A DNA stretch of 64,000 bases, from positions 186,001-250,000 of the forward strand of contig NZ_CP071613.1 of NCBI RefSeq assembly GCF_017357245.1. The letters are read 5' to 3'. Shown here one piece after another: positions 43,651-53,163 of this stretch (its first letter is position 1; every line of letters starts with the position of its first letter). The translations under genes were made by a program, and so were the position numbers. The stretch is from Rhizobium bangladeshense. Its GTDB lineage: Bacteria; Pseudomonadota; Alphaproteobacteria; Rhizobiales; Rhizobiaceae. The notes beneath the pieces were generated by a model, which did no database searches, was not told the origin of the DNA, and saw only the letters and a list, made by a program, of their open reading frames with translations.

Positions 43651-45197
43651 CGGCCGCAGAGATACATCAGGACGATGTCATCCTGCGCCTCGACGACGTG
43701 TCGAAGGTCTATTCCGGCATCGTCGCCGTCAAGCGCGCCAATCTGGAGCTGCGCCGCGGCGCGGTGAACGTGCTCGTCGGTGAGAATGGCGCCGGCAAGT
43801 CGACGCTGATGAAGATTATTGCTGGTGTCGAGCGCCCGACGCTCGGCCGCATCATCCTGGATGGCGAGCCCGTCTCCTTCGACAGCCCGGCCCAGGCGCA
43901 AGCGCACGGCATCGGCATGATCTTCCAGGAACTCAATCTCTTCGCCAACATGTCGGTGGCCGAAAACATCTTCGCAAGGCGCGAGATCACCCGCGGACTG
44001 CTCGGCATCGATCATAAGGCGCAGGTCGAGAAGGCCAACGAATTCCTGCGGCGCCTCGATGCCGGCATCGAGGCCGATGCCATGGTCGAGGACCTGCCGA
44101 TCGGCCAGCAGCAGCTCGTCGAGATCGCCAAGGCGATGTCGCTGAACGCCCGTATACTGATCATGGACGAGCCGACATCGGCGCTTTCGGCGGCCGAAGT
44201 CGAAATCCTGTTCAAAGTGATCGCAGAGCTGAAGGCTCAGGGCGTCGCGATCGTCTATATCTCGCACCGGCTGGAAGAGCTGATGCGGATCGGCGATTAC
44301 ATCACCGTACTGCGCGATGGCCAGGTCACTGGCCAGGCGATGGTGCGCGACATCGACACGCGCTGGATCGTCCGCTCGATGATCGGCTCCGATGCCAAGG
44401 ATTTCGCGAAATCCGTCACCCATTCCGTCGGCGAGGAGGTCTTCCGCGCCGAAAATGTCAGTCTTCCCCGGCCGACCGGCGGGCTTGCGGTCGACGATGT
44501 TTCGCTGTCGGTCAGGGCGGGCGAGATTCTCGGCATTTACGGCCTGATGGGCGCGGGGCGCAGCGAATTCTTCGAATGCGTGATCGGGCGACATACGCAT
44601 TCGACCGGCAAGGTCTTCATCGACGGCAAGGAAGTCCGCGCCCGTGACACGACGCGGCGCATCCGCCGCGGCCTCGCCCTCATTCCGGAAGACCGGCAGC
44701 GCGAGGGCCTGGTGCAGGTGCTCTCCATTGCTTCCAACCTGACGCTTGCGAGCCTTTCACGTTTCACAAGGCTCTTCCATATCGACAGCGGCGCGGAAAA
44801 GAACGCGATCCAGGAGGCGATCCGCGATCTCTCGATCAAGGCGCCGAACCCTGATTTCGAGGTCACCTCAATGTCAGGCGGCAATCAGCAGAAGGTCGTC
44901 ATCGGGAAGGCGCTGATGACCAATCCGAAGGTGCTGCTGATGGACGAGCCGAGCCGCGGCATCGATGTCGGCGCCAAGGCCGACGTCTTCCGCACCATGC
45001 GCCGGCTGGCAGCCAATGGGCTCGCCATCCTATTTTCTACTTCCGACCTCGAAGAGGTCATGGCGCTTTCCGACCGCATCGCAGTGTTGAGCAACGGCCA
45101 GCTGATTGCCGTGTTCGACAGGGACGAGGCGACGGAGGAGGCCATTATCGCGGCTTCGGCCAAGGGACACGGACATCAAGGGAAACTCGCGTCATGA
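43647..45197 (+). CDS. Rbs-type ABC ATPase with two nucleotide-binding domains
   Basis: A 516-residue RbsA/MglA-like protein. The first ATPase half has Walker A GENGAGKSTLMK, Walker B LIMDEPTSALS and signature LPIGQQQLVEIAKAM. The second half has the usual degenerate Walker A GLMGAGRSEFFE, signature SMSGGNQQKVVIGKAL and LLMDEPSRGIDVGAK. This asymmetry is normal for the CUT2 class. It powers the apiose-type importer with the permease gene it overlaps by 4 bases. Confidence 0.92.
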   Translation: MTAAEIHQDDVILRLDDVSKVYSGIVAVKRANLELRRGAVNVLVGENGAGKSTLMKIIAGVERPTLGRIILDGEPVSFDSPAQAQAHGIGMIFQELNLFANMSVAENIFARREITRGLLGIDHKAQVEKANEFLRRLDAGIEADAMVEDLPIGQQQLVEIAKAMSLNARILIMDEPTSALSAAEVEILFKVIAELKAQGVAIVYISHRLEELMRIGDYITVLRDGQVTGQAMVRDIDTRWIVRSMIGSDAKDFAKSVTHSVGEEVFRAENVSLPRPTGGLAVDDVSLSVRAGEILGIYGLMGAGRSEFFECVIGRHTHSTGKVFIDGKEVRARDTTRRIRRGLALIPEDRQREGLVQVLSIASNLTLASLSRFTRLFHIDSGAEKNAIQEAIRDLSIKAPNPDFEVTSMSGGNQQKVVIGKALMTNPKVLLMDEPSRGIDVGAKADVFRTMRRLAANGLAILFSTSDLEEVMALSDRIAVLSNGQLIAVFDRDEATEEAIIAASAKGHGHQGKLAS

Positions 45198-46258
45198 TGG
45201 CGGCAACCTCCACCACTCTTGCGCCGAAGGGCGCCAACGGCTCGGCGCTTCTGACGCTGATGAAGCTCAGGACCTTCATTGCGCTTTTCGCCGTCATCAT
45301 CTTCTTCGCGATCTTCGCGCCGAATTTCACGTCGACCGCGAACATGATCCTGATGTCGAAGCATGTGGCGCTGAACGCCTTCCTGGCGATGGGCATGACA
45401 TTCGTCATCATCACAGGCGGCATCGACCTCTCGGTCGGATCAATCGTCGGGCTCTGCGGCATGGTCGCCGGCGGGCTGATCCTCTATGGCATCGAGCTGC
45501 CGATCGGCTACACCATCTATTTCAATCTCTTCGAGATCGTGCTGATCACACTGTCGATCGGTCTCATCATCGGTCTGATCAACGGCCTCTTGATCACCAA
45601 ACTCAACGTCGCGCCCTTCATCGCCACGCTCGGCACGCTCTACGTCGCCCGCGGCCTGGCGCTTCTGTCGTCGGATGGTCAGACCTTTCCGAACCTCGTC
45701 GGCCGGCCCGAATATGCCACGACCGGTTTTGATTTCTTCGGTGCGGGACGCATTCTCGGCCTGCCGGTATCGATCTGGATCTTGATCGTGCTGGCGCTCG
45801 CGGCCGCCTATGTCGCCCGCTCGACGCCGATCGGCCGCCACATCTTCGCCGTCGGCGGCAATGAACGGGCGGCGCGCATGTCCGGCATCCGAGTCGATGT
45901 CGTGAAGATCTTCGTCTACATGTTCTCCGGCCTCTGCGCGGCGATCGTCGGCGTCGTCATCTCCTCCGAGCTGATGGCGGCGCATCCGGCGACCGGCGAA
46001 AGCTTCGAGCTCAATGCAATCGCCGCGGCCGTTCTCGGCGGCACCTCGATGTCGGGCGGGCGCGGCACGATCGGCGGCACGATCATCGGCGCCTTCGTCA
46101 TCGGCATCCTCTCCGACGGGCTCGTCATGATGGGCGTCTCCTCTTTCTGGCAGATGGTCATCAAGGGCCTAGTCATCATCATCGCCGTGGTCGTCGACCA
46201 GGCGCAGCGCCGCCTGCAGCAGCGCGTAACCCTCATGCAGATGGCAAAGGCAGGTTGA
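45194..46258 (+). CDS. Rbs-type (CUT2) sugar permease
   Basis: A 354-residue membrane protein with about ten helices and the CUT2 landmarks GMTFVIITGGIDLSVGSIVGL, NGLLITKLNVAPFIATLGT and AVLGGTSMSGGRGTIGGT. ATG 45194 overlaps the ATPase stop. It forms the channel as a homodimer and is followed after one base by the apiose dehydrogenase gene. Confidence 0.92.
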   Translation: MMAATSTTLAPKGANGSALLTLMKLRTFIALFAVIIFFAIFAPNFTSTANMILMSKHVALNAFLAMGMTFVIITGGIDLSVGSIVGLCGMVAGGLILYGIELPIGYTIYFNLFEIVLITLSIGLIIGLINGLLITKLNVAPFIATLGTLYVARGLALLSSDGQTFPNLVGRPEYATTGFDFFGAGRILGLPVSIWILIVLALAAAYVARSTPIGRHIFAVGGNERAARMSGIRVDVVKIFVYMFSGLCAAIVGVVISSELMAAHPATGESFELNAIAAAVLGGTSMSGGRGTIGGTIIGAFVIGILSDGLVMMGVSSFWQMVIKGLVIIIAVVVDQAQRRLQQRVTLMQMAKAG

Positions 46259-46259
46259 G

Positions 46260-47294
46260 ATGACGGAATTGAAAGGCGCCCTGATCGGCTGCGGCTTCTT
46301 CGCCATCAACCAGATGCATGCCTGGAATGATGTCGACGGCGCTGACATCGTCGCGATCTGCGACCGTGATCCTGGGCGCCTAAAGATCGTCGGCGACCAG
46401 TTCGGTATCGAACGCCGCTACAGAGACGCCGAGGCGATGTTTGCCGATGGCGGCTTCGATTTTGCCGATATTGCCACGACAGTCCAGAGCCACCGCGCAT
46501 TGGTGGAGATGGCCGCCCGCAACAGGGTGCCGGCCATCTGCCAAAAACCCTTTGCAAAGACGTTGTCGGACGCGAAGGCGATGGTTGAGGCCTGCCGCAA
46601 TGCCGGCGTCGCCTTGATGGTGCACGAGAATTTTCGCTGGCAGACCCCGGTTCAGGCGGTGCGAAAGGCGCTCGCTGCCAACGCAATCGGCAAGCCTTTC
46701 TGGGGGCGCTTCTCCTTCCGGTCGGGCTACGATGTCTTCTCCGGCCAGCCCTATCTGGCGGAAGGCGAGCGCTTCATCATCGAAGATCTGGGCATTCACA
46801 CGCTCGATATCGCCCGATATATCCTTGGTGACGTCAGTTCGCTGACGGCCCGGGCAGAGCGGGTCAACCCCGGGATAAAGGGCGAGGACGTCGCGACCAT
46901 TCTGCTCGATCATGAAAACGGCGCCACCTCAGTGGTGGACGTCAGCTATGCCACAAAGCTCTCGAAGGAGCCGTTTCCCGAGACCCTGATCGAGCTCGAC
47001 GGTGCTGAAGGCACGATTCGCCTGAGCCAGGGCTACCGCCTCGAAATCACCAACGGCAGGGGTACCACCACGATGGACGTCTCTCCGAGGCTGCTGCCTT
47101 GGGCTTCGCGGCCCTGGCACAATATTCAGGAGAGCGTCGGCGCGATCCAGCAGCACTGGGTTGATCAGCTCAAACGCGGCGAGGAGCACTCGACCTCGGG
47201 GGCCGACAATCTGAAGACCTTTGCGCTCGTTGAGGCCGCCTATGACAGTGCCGCTCAGAGGAAGACAGTCGATGTGAAGGCGATGCTGCGATGA
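46260..47294 (+). CDS. apsD: Gfo/Idh/MocA dehydrogenase, D-apiose dehydrogenase
   Basis: A 344-residue enzyme with N-terminal Rossmann fold (ALIGCGFFAINQMHAW) and C-terminal alpha/beta domain. The catalytic lysine lies in CQKPFAKTL (QKP instead of the common EKP), and EDLGIHTLDIARYILGD carries the conserved D-x-x-x-H of the family. In apiose clusters an enzyme of this class oxidises D-apiose to apionolactone with NAD. The tight position between permease and lactonase genes (1 base apart and 4-base overlap) supports that role. Confidence 0.82.
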   Translation: MTELKGALIGCGFFAINQMHAWNDVDGADIVAICDRDPGRLKIVGDQFGIERRYRDAEAMFADGGFDFADIATTVQSHRALVEMAARNRVPAICQKPFAKTLSDAKAMVEACRNAGVALMVHENFRWQTPVQAVRKALAANAIGKPFWGRFSFRSGYDVFSGQPYLAEGERFIIEDLGIHTLDIARYILGDVSSLTARAERVNPGIKGEDVATILLDHENGATSVVDVSYATKLSKEPFPETLIELDGAEGTIRLSQGYRLEITNGRGTTTMDVSPRLLPWASRPWHNIQESVGAIQQHWVDQLKRGEEHSTSGADNLKTFALVEAAYDSAAQRKTVDVKAMLR

Positions 47295-49138
47295 CCACTG
47301 ATGCCTTCGCGCTCTACGGCACCCGCGCTCAGGAGAAGCAGCCGGTCCGCCTGACGGCCGGAAAGCTGACGGCCGATCTCGCCGACGGCAACCTGCGTTC
47401 CATCCGCTACGACGGGAGCGAGGTGCTGCGGGCTATTTCCTACCTCGTTCGCGACCGGGACTGGGGCACCTACAGCCCTGAAATCGCCAATCTCAGGATC
47501 GAGCAAAGCGGGGACTGCTTCGAGGTTGCTTATCAGGCTCGCTGCGACGGGCCGGGCGCAACAAAGCTCTCTATCGACGTCCGCATCTCGGGAGGCCAGG
47601 GCCGGCTCGACTTCGAGGCCGAAGCCGTCACCGAAACCGGCTTCGAGACCAACCGCTGCGGCTTCTGCATCCTGCATCCGATCGTCGGAGTTGCCGGTTC
47701 GCCGGCGACGGTAGAGCATGTCGACGGCCGCATTGTCGAAACGCGTTTTCCCGATCTCATCGAGCCCTGGCAGCCATTCAAGGACATGCGCGCCATCACC
47801 CATGAGGTCATGCCCGGGGTTGCGGCGGAATGCCGGATGGAGGGCGATACTTTCGAAATGGAGGACCAGAGGAACTGGTCCGATGCCTCCTACAAGACCT
47901 ACGTACGGCCGCTCGCCCTGCCCTGGCCTTATCAAGTTCAGGGCAGCCAGCCTGTCCGGCAGAAAACCTCGCTCATCATCAGGGATGCTGGCTCTTCCGA
48001 AAAACGCTCCTCGGTCGTTACGCCGGGCGCGACGATCAGCCTCAAACTGGGAACGCGGACCGGCACAATGCCCGGCGTCGGCGTGATCGTGACGCCGGAG
48101 GAGGCCGATGCGACCCTCGCGGCTGCGTCCCTGCTGTCTCAGATCGCGCCTCGCGAGCTTCTCTTCCATTTCGATCCGGATGCCGGGCACGGCGCCGAAG
48201 CGCTGAAGAGTTTTGCCGCAATCGCTGCTCTCCATCGCGGCCGCTCGACGTTGGAGATAGCGCTCCCCTGCAAGTCGTCGCCGGCGAGCGAGGTTGCCGA
48301 AATCGCCCGCCAGATGCAGATGGCGAAGTTCAAACCGGATGCAGTCCTGATCTCGCCTTCCGTCGACCGGCAATCGACGCCGCCGGGCAGCAAATGGCCG
48401 GACTGCCCTCCCCTCGAAGACGTCTATGCCGCCGCGCGCGCCGCTTTCCCCGAGACGCGCATCGGCGGGGGCATGCTGAGCTATTTCACCGAACTCAACC
48501 GCAAGCGTGTGCCTGCGGGTGAGATCGACTTCGTCAGCCATTGCACCAATCCGATCGTGCATGCGGCCGACGATCTCAGCGTCATGCAGACATTGGAAGC
48601 GCTGCCCTTCATCACCCGCTCCGTGCGCGCGATTTACGGCGATAAGCCCTATCGCATCGGCCCCTCGACAATCCCGATGCGGCAGAATCCCTATGGCAGC
48701 CGCACGATGGACAATCCCTCCGGTGGCCGCATCCCGATGGCCAATCGCGACCCACGCCATAACGGCCGCTTCGCCGGGGCTTTCGCGCTCGGCTACGCAA
48801 TCCGGGTGCTGGATGCCGGTCTCGAATGCCTGACGCTTTCGGCCCTGGCCGGTCCCTTCGGCCTGGTCGCGGGCCCTGATGAGCCGACCGAACAGGGCGG
48901 GCGTCGGCCACTCTTCAACGCTGTGCGCACTTTGTCTGGCTTGGCGGGCGCCTCCTGGCAGGAATGCGTCTCGTCTTCGCCCTCCGACGTTCTCGCTTTT
49001 ATTGCCGTGGATGCCGCAGGCGCTAAGCTGCATATGGTCAACCTGACGTGCGAAGAGCGAAAGGTCGACTGCGGCGCATTGGGCGGAGATGTGCTGCTCG
49101 CGCCCTTCGCGATCGCTGTCTTGCCGCTGGCGCATTGA
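47291..49138 (+). CDS. apnL: D-apionate lactonase
   Basis: A 615-residue protein without signal peptide or membrane helix. It has no motif of the common lactonase folds; an N-terminal beta-rich region (to about residue 260) is followed by an alpha/beta part with LLSQIAPRELLFHFDPDAGHG and PFITRSVRAIYGDKPYRIGPSTIP, which looks like a TIM-barrel glycosidase-like core. Size and position directly after the apiose dehydrogenase match ApnL, the enzyme that opens D-apionolactone to D-apionate. The assignment rests mainly on context. ATG overlaps the apsD stop. Confidence 0.75.
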   Translation: MTTDAFALYGTRAQEKQPVRLTAGKLTADLADGNLRSIRYDGSEVLRAISYLVRDRDWGTYSPEIANLRIEQSGDCFEVAYQARCDGPGATKLSIDVRISGGQGRLDFEAEAVTETGFETNRCGFCILHPIVGVAGSPATVEHVDGRIVETRFPDLIEPWQPFKDMRAITHEVMPGVAAECRMEGDTFEMEDQRNWSDASYKTYVRPLALPWPYQVQGSQPVRQKTSLIIRDAGSSEKRSSVVTPGATISLKLGTRTGTMPGVGVIVTPEEADATLAAASLLSQIAPRELLFHFDPDAGHGAEALKSFAAIAALHRGRSTLEIALPCKSSPASEVAEIARQMQMAKFKPDAVLISPSVDRQSTPPGSKWPDCPPLEDVYAAARAAFPETRIGGGMLSYFTELNRKRVPAGEIDFVSHCTNPIVHAADDLSVMQTLEALPFITRSVRAIYGDKPYRIGPSTIPMRQNPYGSRTMDNPSGGRIPMANRDPRHNGRFAGAFALGYAIRVLDAGLECLTLSALAGPFGLVAGPDEPTEQGGRRPLFNAVRTLSGLAGASWQECVSSSPSDVLAFIAVDAAGAKLHMVNLTCEERKVDCGALGGDVLLAPFAIAVLPLAH

Positions 49139-49194
49139 CCTCCGGCGCGCCAGCCGCATCTATGCAGGTCGGAGCTCGTTAAGGGAGGATCGGC

Positions 49195-50199
49195 GTGAAG
49201 ACGAAGAAGCTTATCAACGCAGGCGCGGATGCGGTCGACGAGATGCTGCAAGGGATTCTTGCGGCACATCCCGACCACCTCTATGCGGTGGAAGACATGC
49301 CGCGCGCGATCATCGCCAGAAACGGCCCGCGCAAGGGCAAAGTCGGGCTGGTGATCGGCGGCGGCTCGGGACACGAGCCGACCTTTCTCGGCTACGTCGG
49401 CAAGGGACTCGCGGATGCGGCTGCGATCGGCAATGTCTTCGCCTCGCCGCCGCCCGATCCGATCATGGCCTGCGCGAGGGCGGTCGACGGCGGCGCCGGC
49501 GTGCTGTTCATGTACGGCAATTATGCCGGCGACGTGATGAACTTCGACATGGCTGCCGAAATGCTGGCGCTCGACGAAATCGAGGTCCGCACCGTGCTTA
49601 CGACCGACGATGTGGCGTCGGCCCCTTCCGATCAGGGGGAGAAGCGGCGCGGCGTGGCCGGCAATGTCTTCATCTTCAAGGTCGCTGGTGCTGCCTGCGA
49701 CCTGCTTTATTCCTTCGACGAAGTCGAGCGCGCCGCCCGCCACGCCAATGCGCGAACCTATACAATGGGGGTTGCGCTCTCGCCCTGTTCGCTGCCCCAG
49801 ACATTGAAACCGAACTTCCAGATCGGCGAGGACGAGATGGAGATCGGCATGGGCATCCATGGCGAGCCGGGCACGGCCCGCGGTCCGCTGAAGTCTGCCG
49901 ACGTCGTGACCGACGAATTGATGGACAACATTCTCCGGGAAATGAAGGCAGATCGGGGCGACCGTGTCGCCGTGCTCGTCAATTCGCTCGGCTCCACGCC
50001 GATGATGGAGCTCTACATCATGATGAGGCGCGTGAAGGCGCGGCTCGATGATGCCGGGCTCATCATCCATACTTCACTCGTCGGCAATTACTGCACGTCG
50101 CTCGAGATGGCCGGAGCGTCCGTCACGCTCATGCATCTCGACGACGAGCTTCGGCGGTTGATCGACCATCCCTGCGATTGCGCCATGTTCAAGAGGTGA
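49195..50199 (+). CDS. dhaK: Dihydroxyacetone-kinase-type DhaK subunit
   Basis: A 334-residue DhaK protein with GTG start and GGGAGGATC site. The substrate-binding motif is GGGSGHEPTFLGYVGKG (H60), and the covalent-hemiaminal histidine H222 lies in GMGIHGEPG; D113 is in GNYAGDVMNF. It binds a small ketose (dihydroxyacetone or L-erythrulose) covalently for phosphorylation by the DhaL subunit encoded 3 bases downstream. In this cluster L-erythrulose is an attractive substrate, giving a route parallel to OiaK/OiaX; this is inference. Confidence 0.88.
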   Translation: MKTKKLINAGADAVDEMLQGILAAHPDHLYAVEDMPRAIIARNGPRKGKVGLVIGGGSGHEPTFLGYVGKGLADAAAIGNVFASPPPDPIMACARAVDGGAGVLFMYGNYAGDVMNFDMAAEMLALDEIEVRTVLTTDDVASAPSDQGEKRRGVAGNVFIFKVAGAACDLLYSFDEVERAARHANARTYTMGVALSPCSLPQTLKPNFQIGEDEMEIGMGIHGEPGTARGPLKSADVVTDELMDNILREMKADRGDRVAVLVNSLGSTPMMELYIMMRRVKARLDDAGLIIHTSLVGNYCTSLEMAGASVTLMHLDDELRRLIDHPCDCAMFKR

Positions 50200-50202
50200 T
50201 CG

Positions 50203-50847
50203 ATGGCAATCTTCACCAAAGACCTGCAGCGCCTGTTTGTCCTGATCGCCGATGATATTGCGGCGCATCGCGACCATCTTTGCGAACTGGACGGCGTCAT
50301 CGGCGACGGCGATCATGGCCTTGCCATGGATGCGGGCTGCGAGGCGGCGGCCAAGGCCGTCGGCGCGCTCGACCCCGCGCAGACTGCGCCGACAGCCGCC
50401 TTCAACGCCGCGGCAAAAGCATTCCTGAATGCGGTCGGCGCATCGTCCGGCCCGCTCTATGCCACAGCCTTCATGCGCGCCGGCGCCGCCGTCAAGGACA
50501 AGTCCGACCTCAGCGACGACGACTTCCGGCGTGCTTTCGCGGCGATGGCGCAGGGCATCCAGGAACGCGGCAAGGCCGAGCCCGGCGAGAAAACCATGGT
50601 GGACACCTGGCGGCCCGCGGCCGACGCCGCCCTCGCTCCTGCGTCCGGGACGTCCCTCTCCGAAGCTCTCGACATGGCAGAGCGGGCAGCGCGCCAAGGC
50701 TCAGAAGCGACCAGGAACATGACGGCGGCCAAGGGGCGGGCATCGCGGCTGGGGGAGCGGGTGATCGGGCATATCGATCCCGGCGCTGCTTCGGCTGCGA
50801 TCATCATCGCTTCGATCGCAAAATTCGCGCGGCAGCATAATGGTTAG
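50203..50847 (+). CDS. dhaL: Dihydroxyacetone-kinase-type DhaL subunit
   Basis: A 214-residue nucleotide-binding subunit. The magnesium-ADP motif GVIGDGDHGLAMDAG carries D30, D35 and D37, and VGASSGPLYATAFMRAG and GDGDHG are complete. No DhaM (PTS) gene is present, so ATP is the likely phosphate donor as in the two-subunit ATP-dependent forms. Together with DhaK it forms the kinase. The operator and promoter of the next unit lie directly after its stop. Confidence 0.88.
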   Translation: MAIFTKDLQRLFVLIADDIAAHRDHLCELDGVIGDGDHGLAMDAGCEAAAKAVGALDPAQTAPTAAFNAAAKAFLNAVGASSGPLYATAFMRAGAAVKDKSDLSDDDFRRAFAAMAQGIQERGKAEPGEKTMVDTWRPAADAALAPASGTSLSEALDMAERAARQGSEATRNMTAAKGRASRLGERVIGHIDPGAASAAIIIASIAKFARQHNG

Positions 50848-50866
50848 CTCATCATACCAGTTGACA
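50848..50866. promoter_or_regulatory. Cluster operator, site 3 (CTCATCATACCAG) next to a TTGACA box
   Basis: The core differs from sites 1 and 2 by one base (CATCATACC for CATTATACC). It abuts TTGACA (50861-50866), a good -35 box, upstream of the CUT1 binding-protein gene. The position suits repression of the third unit. Confidence 0.65.
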
Positions 50867-50917
50867 TGCTAATCATTACCTGCGACAAGGAGCCCGGCTT
50901 TACAAGAGGAGGACGTA

Positions 50918-52171
50918 ATGCTGACCCTTTCCGCGAAATTGAAGACTGCGAGCATCATCGCGATCGCCATGGCGTCTTTCGCCGCCAGGCCGGTTCTCGC
51001 CGAAGACATCACCCTCTGGACCCTCAACTTCGACAACAATGCCGCCAACACGGCGCTGAAGAAGGCGGCTTCGGATTTCGAAGCAGCAAATCCCGGAACG
51101 CATGTCGAAATCGTCCAGCGCGCCGTCGACGAGCACAAGACGGCGCTGCGCGTCGCTGCCGGCTCCGACAAAGGCCCCGACATTTACTTCAGCTGGGCGG
51201 GTCTCGGCCTCGGCGGCGAATATGTGAAGGCCGGCCTCTCCCTGCCGCTCGACAAATATTACGCCGAATACAAGTGGACCGACGAATTGCTGCCGTCGGC
51301 AGCGGCTTTTGCCGACCTCTATCCGGGCGGCAAACACGGCGTTCCCTTCACCTTCAAGGGCGAAGCCGTCTATTACAACAAGAAGCTTTTCGAACAGGCC
51401 GGCATCACCGAAGAGCCGAAGACCTATGACGAGCTTCTCGCCGCGGCCGAGAAGCTGAAGGTCGCCGGCATTCCCGCCTTTACCTTCGGCGGCACGGTCA
51501 ACTGGCACGTCATGCGCCTGATGGACGTCATTCTCGAGACCAAGTGTGGCGCTGAGAAGCACGACGCGCTGAAGGCGATGACGCTGGACTGGACCAAGGA
51601 GCCCTGCGCGGCGGATTCCTTCGCCGAATTTGCCAAGTGGACGAAGGACTATACGCTGCAGCCCTTCATGGGCATCGACAACAAGCAGTCCTACAGCCTC
51701 TTTACCGCCGGCCGCGCGGCGATGATGCTCGAAGGCGACTGGCTGGTCAGCCAGATGAACGGCTCGGGCGCCAATCTCGACGATTACGGCATCTTCCCCT
51801 TCCCCACCAATACCGAGCGCCTCTACGGCTTTGCCGAGTACAATTACATCAGCACCAAGAGCAAGAATCCCGACATCGCCGCCAAGTTCCTCGACTATTT
51901 CCTGTCGACCAAGGTGCAGCAGGACCTGCTCGGCCAGCTGAGCTCGACCTCGGTCAACAAGAACGTGCAATATGCCAACCAGAAGCCGCTCGAAGCGGAG
52001 TGGCTCGGCATCTTCCAGAAATACGGCAAGGTCTACATGAACGGCGACCAGGCCTTCCCGCTCGACGTGACGACGGAATATTTCCGCGTTATCAATGACG
52101 TTGCCTCGGGCAATACCGAGCCGGCCGAAGCGGCCAAGCAGCTGCAGAGCTTTATCGCCAGCAGAAGCTGA
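50918..52171 (+). CDS. CUT1 ABC binding protein of the apiose cluster
   Basis: A 417-residue extracellular solute-binding protein (family 1) with signal peptide (MLTLSAKLKTASIIAIAMASFAARPVLA). Mature features: ITLWTLNFDNNAANTALKKAA, KGPDIYFSWAGLGLGGEY and the typical hinge PFTFKGEAVYYNKKLFEQAG. CUT1 proteins usually bind oligosaccharides or glycosides rather than free pentoses. With the glycoside-hydrolase-like gene downstream and the shared operator, an apiose-containing glycoside is the proposed ligand (inference). A perfect hairpin follows. Confidence 0.9.
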   Translation: MLTLSAKLKTASIIAIAMASFAARPVLAEDITLWTLNFDNNAANTALKKAASDFEAANPGTHVEIVQRAVDEHKTALRVAAGSDKGPDIYFSWAGLGLGGEYVKAGLSLPLDKYYAEYKWTDELLPSAAAFADLYPGGKHGVPFTFKGEAVYYNKKLFEQAGITEEPKTYDELLAAAEKLKVAGIPAFTFGGTVNWHVMRLMDVILETKCGAEKHDALKAMTLDWTKEPCAADSFAEFAKWTKDYTLQPFMGIDNKQSYSLFTAGRAAMMLEGDWLVSQMNGSGANLDDYGIFPFPTNTERLYGFAEYNYISTKSKNPDIAAKFLDYFLSTKVQQDLLGQLSSTSVNKNVQYANQKPLEAEWLGIFQKYGKVYMNGDQAFPLDVTTEYFRVINDVASGNTEPAEAAKQLQSFIASRS

Positions 52172-52185
52172 TTCCTCCCAAGCAC

Positions 52186-52215
52186 CAGCCGATCGATCGC
52201 GATGTCGATCGGCTG
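52186..52215 (+). other. Intercistronic hairpin after the CUT1 binding-protein gene
   Basis: A perfect 11-bp stem CAGCCGATCGA (52186-52196) / TCGATCGGCTG (52205-52215) with an 8-base loop, followed by a loose T-rich run (ttctttt). It probably stabilises the binding-protein message and partly ends transcription before the permeases. Confidence 0.75.
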
Positions 52216-52263
52216 CACATTCTTTTCGTGAGCTGGCTGCAAGCGCCGCGCCAGGAGGAAAGC

Positions 52264-53163
52264 ATGTCACTTCGACAATCGACACATGACCCGCGTGCAC
52301 AAGCGCTCATCCTGCTCGTGCCGGCACTGGCGATCTATGCGGTCTTTGCGCTCTACCCGATGCTGAACGTCGTGATCCTCAGCTTCCAGAAATGGAACGG
52401 CCTCGATCCCAACCGGCAATTCGTCGGCATTGCCAATTATTCGGCGATCTTCACCAAAGATCCGGTCTTCTGGGTGGCCTTCCGCAACACGGTGATCTGG
52501 ACCGCAATGAGCCTGATCTTCCCGCCGATGGTCGGGCTGCTCCTGGCGCTCAGCCTCAACCAGAAAATCTTCGGCCGCAACGGCCTGCGCGCCATCTTCT
52601 ACCTGCCCGTCATCATCGCGCCGATTGCCGTCGCCACCATGTGGAAGTGGATGTACGACCCCTTCTTCGGCCTCTTCGCCCAGCTGCTGACCTCCTGGGG
52701 AATGCAGGGTTGGATCAAGGACTGGCTTGGGAATAGGGATATCGCTCTTTACTCCGTCTTCGTCGCCTATCTCTGGCAGACGGTCGGCTTCTCGATGGTG
52801 CTGTTCCTGGCGGGCCTGCAGAATGTCTCGCAGACGCTGGTCGAGGCCGCCCGCATCGACGGCGCCGGCCGCTGGGCCGTGTTCAAGCATGTGACGCTGC
52901 CGGCGTTGCGCCCGACGATCACCATCGTACTCGTCCTTTCCACCATCTCGTCGCTGAAAGCCTTTGATATTGTCTACGGCCTGACCGGCGGCGGCCCGGC
53001 CCAGTCCACCCAGATGCTGGCGCTCTGGGCCTTTACGCAGGCCATGCAGATCTTCGATTTCGGCCGGGGTGCGGCGATCTCCGTCGTGCTGCTGCTGATC
53101 ACCATGGCCGTCGTCATTCCCTATTTGAGATGGACCCAAAAGCACGAGGAGGTCGAATCGTGA
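52264..53163 (+). CDS. CUT1 ABC permease (MalF-like)
   Basis: A 299-residue inner-membrane protein with six helices and the EAA loop TLVEAARIDGAGRWAVFKHVTLPALRP. ATG 52264 has AGGAGGAAAGC; a GTG at 52228 further upstream is less likely. It overlaps the next permease gene by 4 bases (GTGA). It forms the channel with that protein and is driven by the UgpC-type ATPase encoded at 55616. Confidence 0.92.
   Translation: MSLRQSTHDPRAQALILLVPALAIYAVFALYPMLNVVILSFQKWNGLDPNRQFVGIANYSAIFTKDPVFWVAFRNTVIWTAMSLIFPPMVGLLLALSLNQKIFGRNGLRAIFYLPVIIAPIAVATMWKWMYDPFFGLFAQLLTSWGMQGWIKDWLGNRDIALYSVFVAYLWQTVGFSMVLFLAGLQNVSQTLVEAARIDGAGRWAVFKHVTLPALRPTITIVLVLSTISSLKAFDIVYGLTGGGPAQSTQMLALWAFTQAMQIFDFGRGAAISVVLLLITMAVVIPYLRWTQKHEEVES

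Noticed and set aside
47255..49159. A 634-codon open frame on the minus strand
   Set aside because: Antisense to the apnL-like gene, which is coupled by overlap to apsD. The opposite product is Arg-rich without domains.
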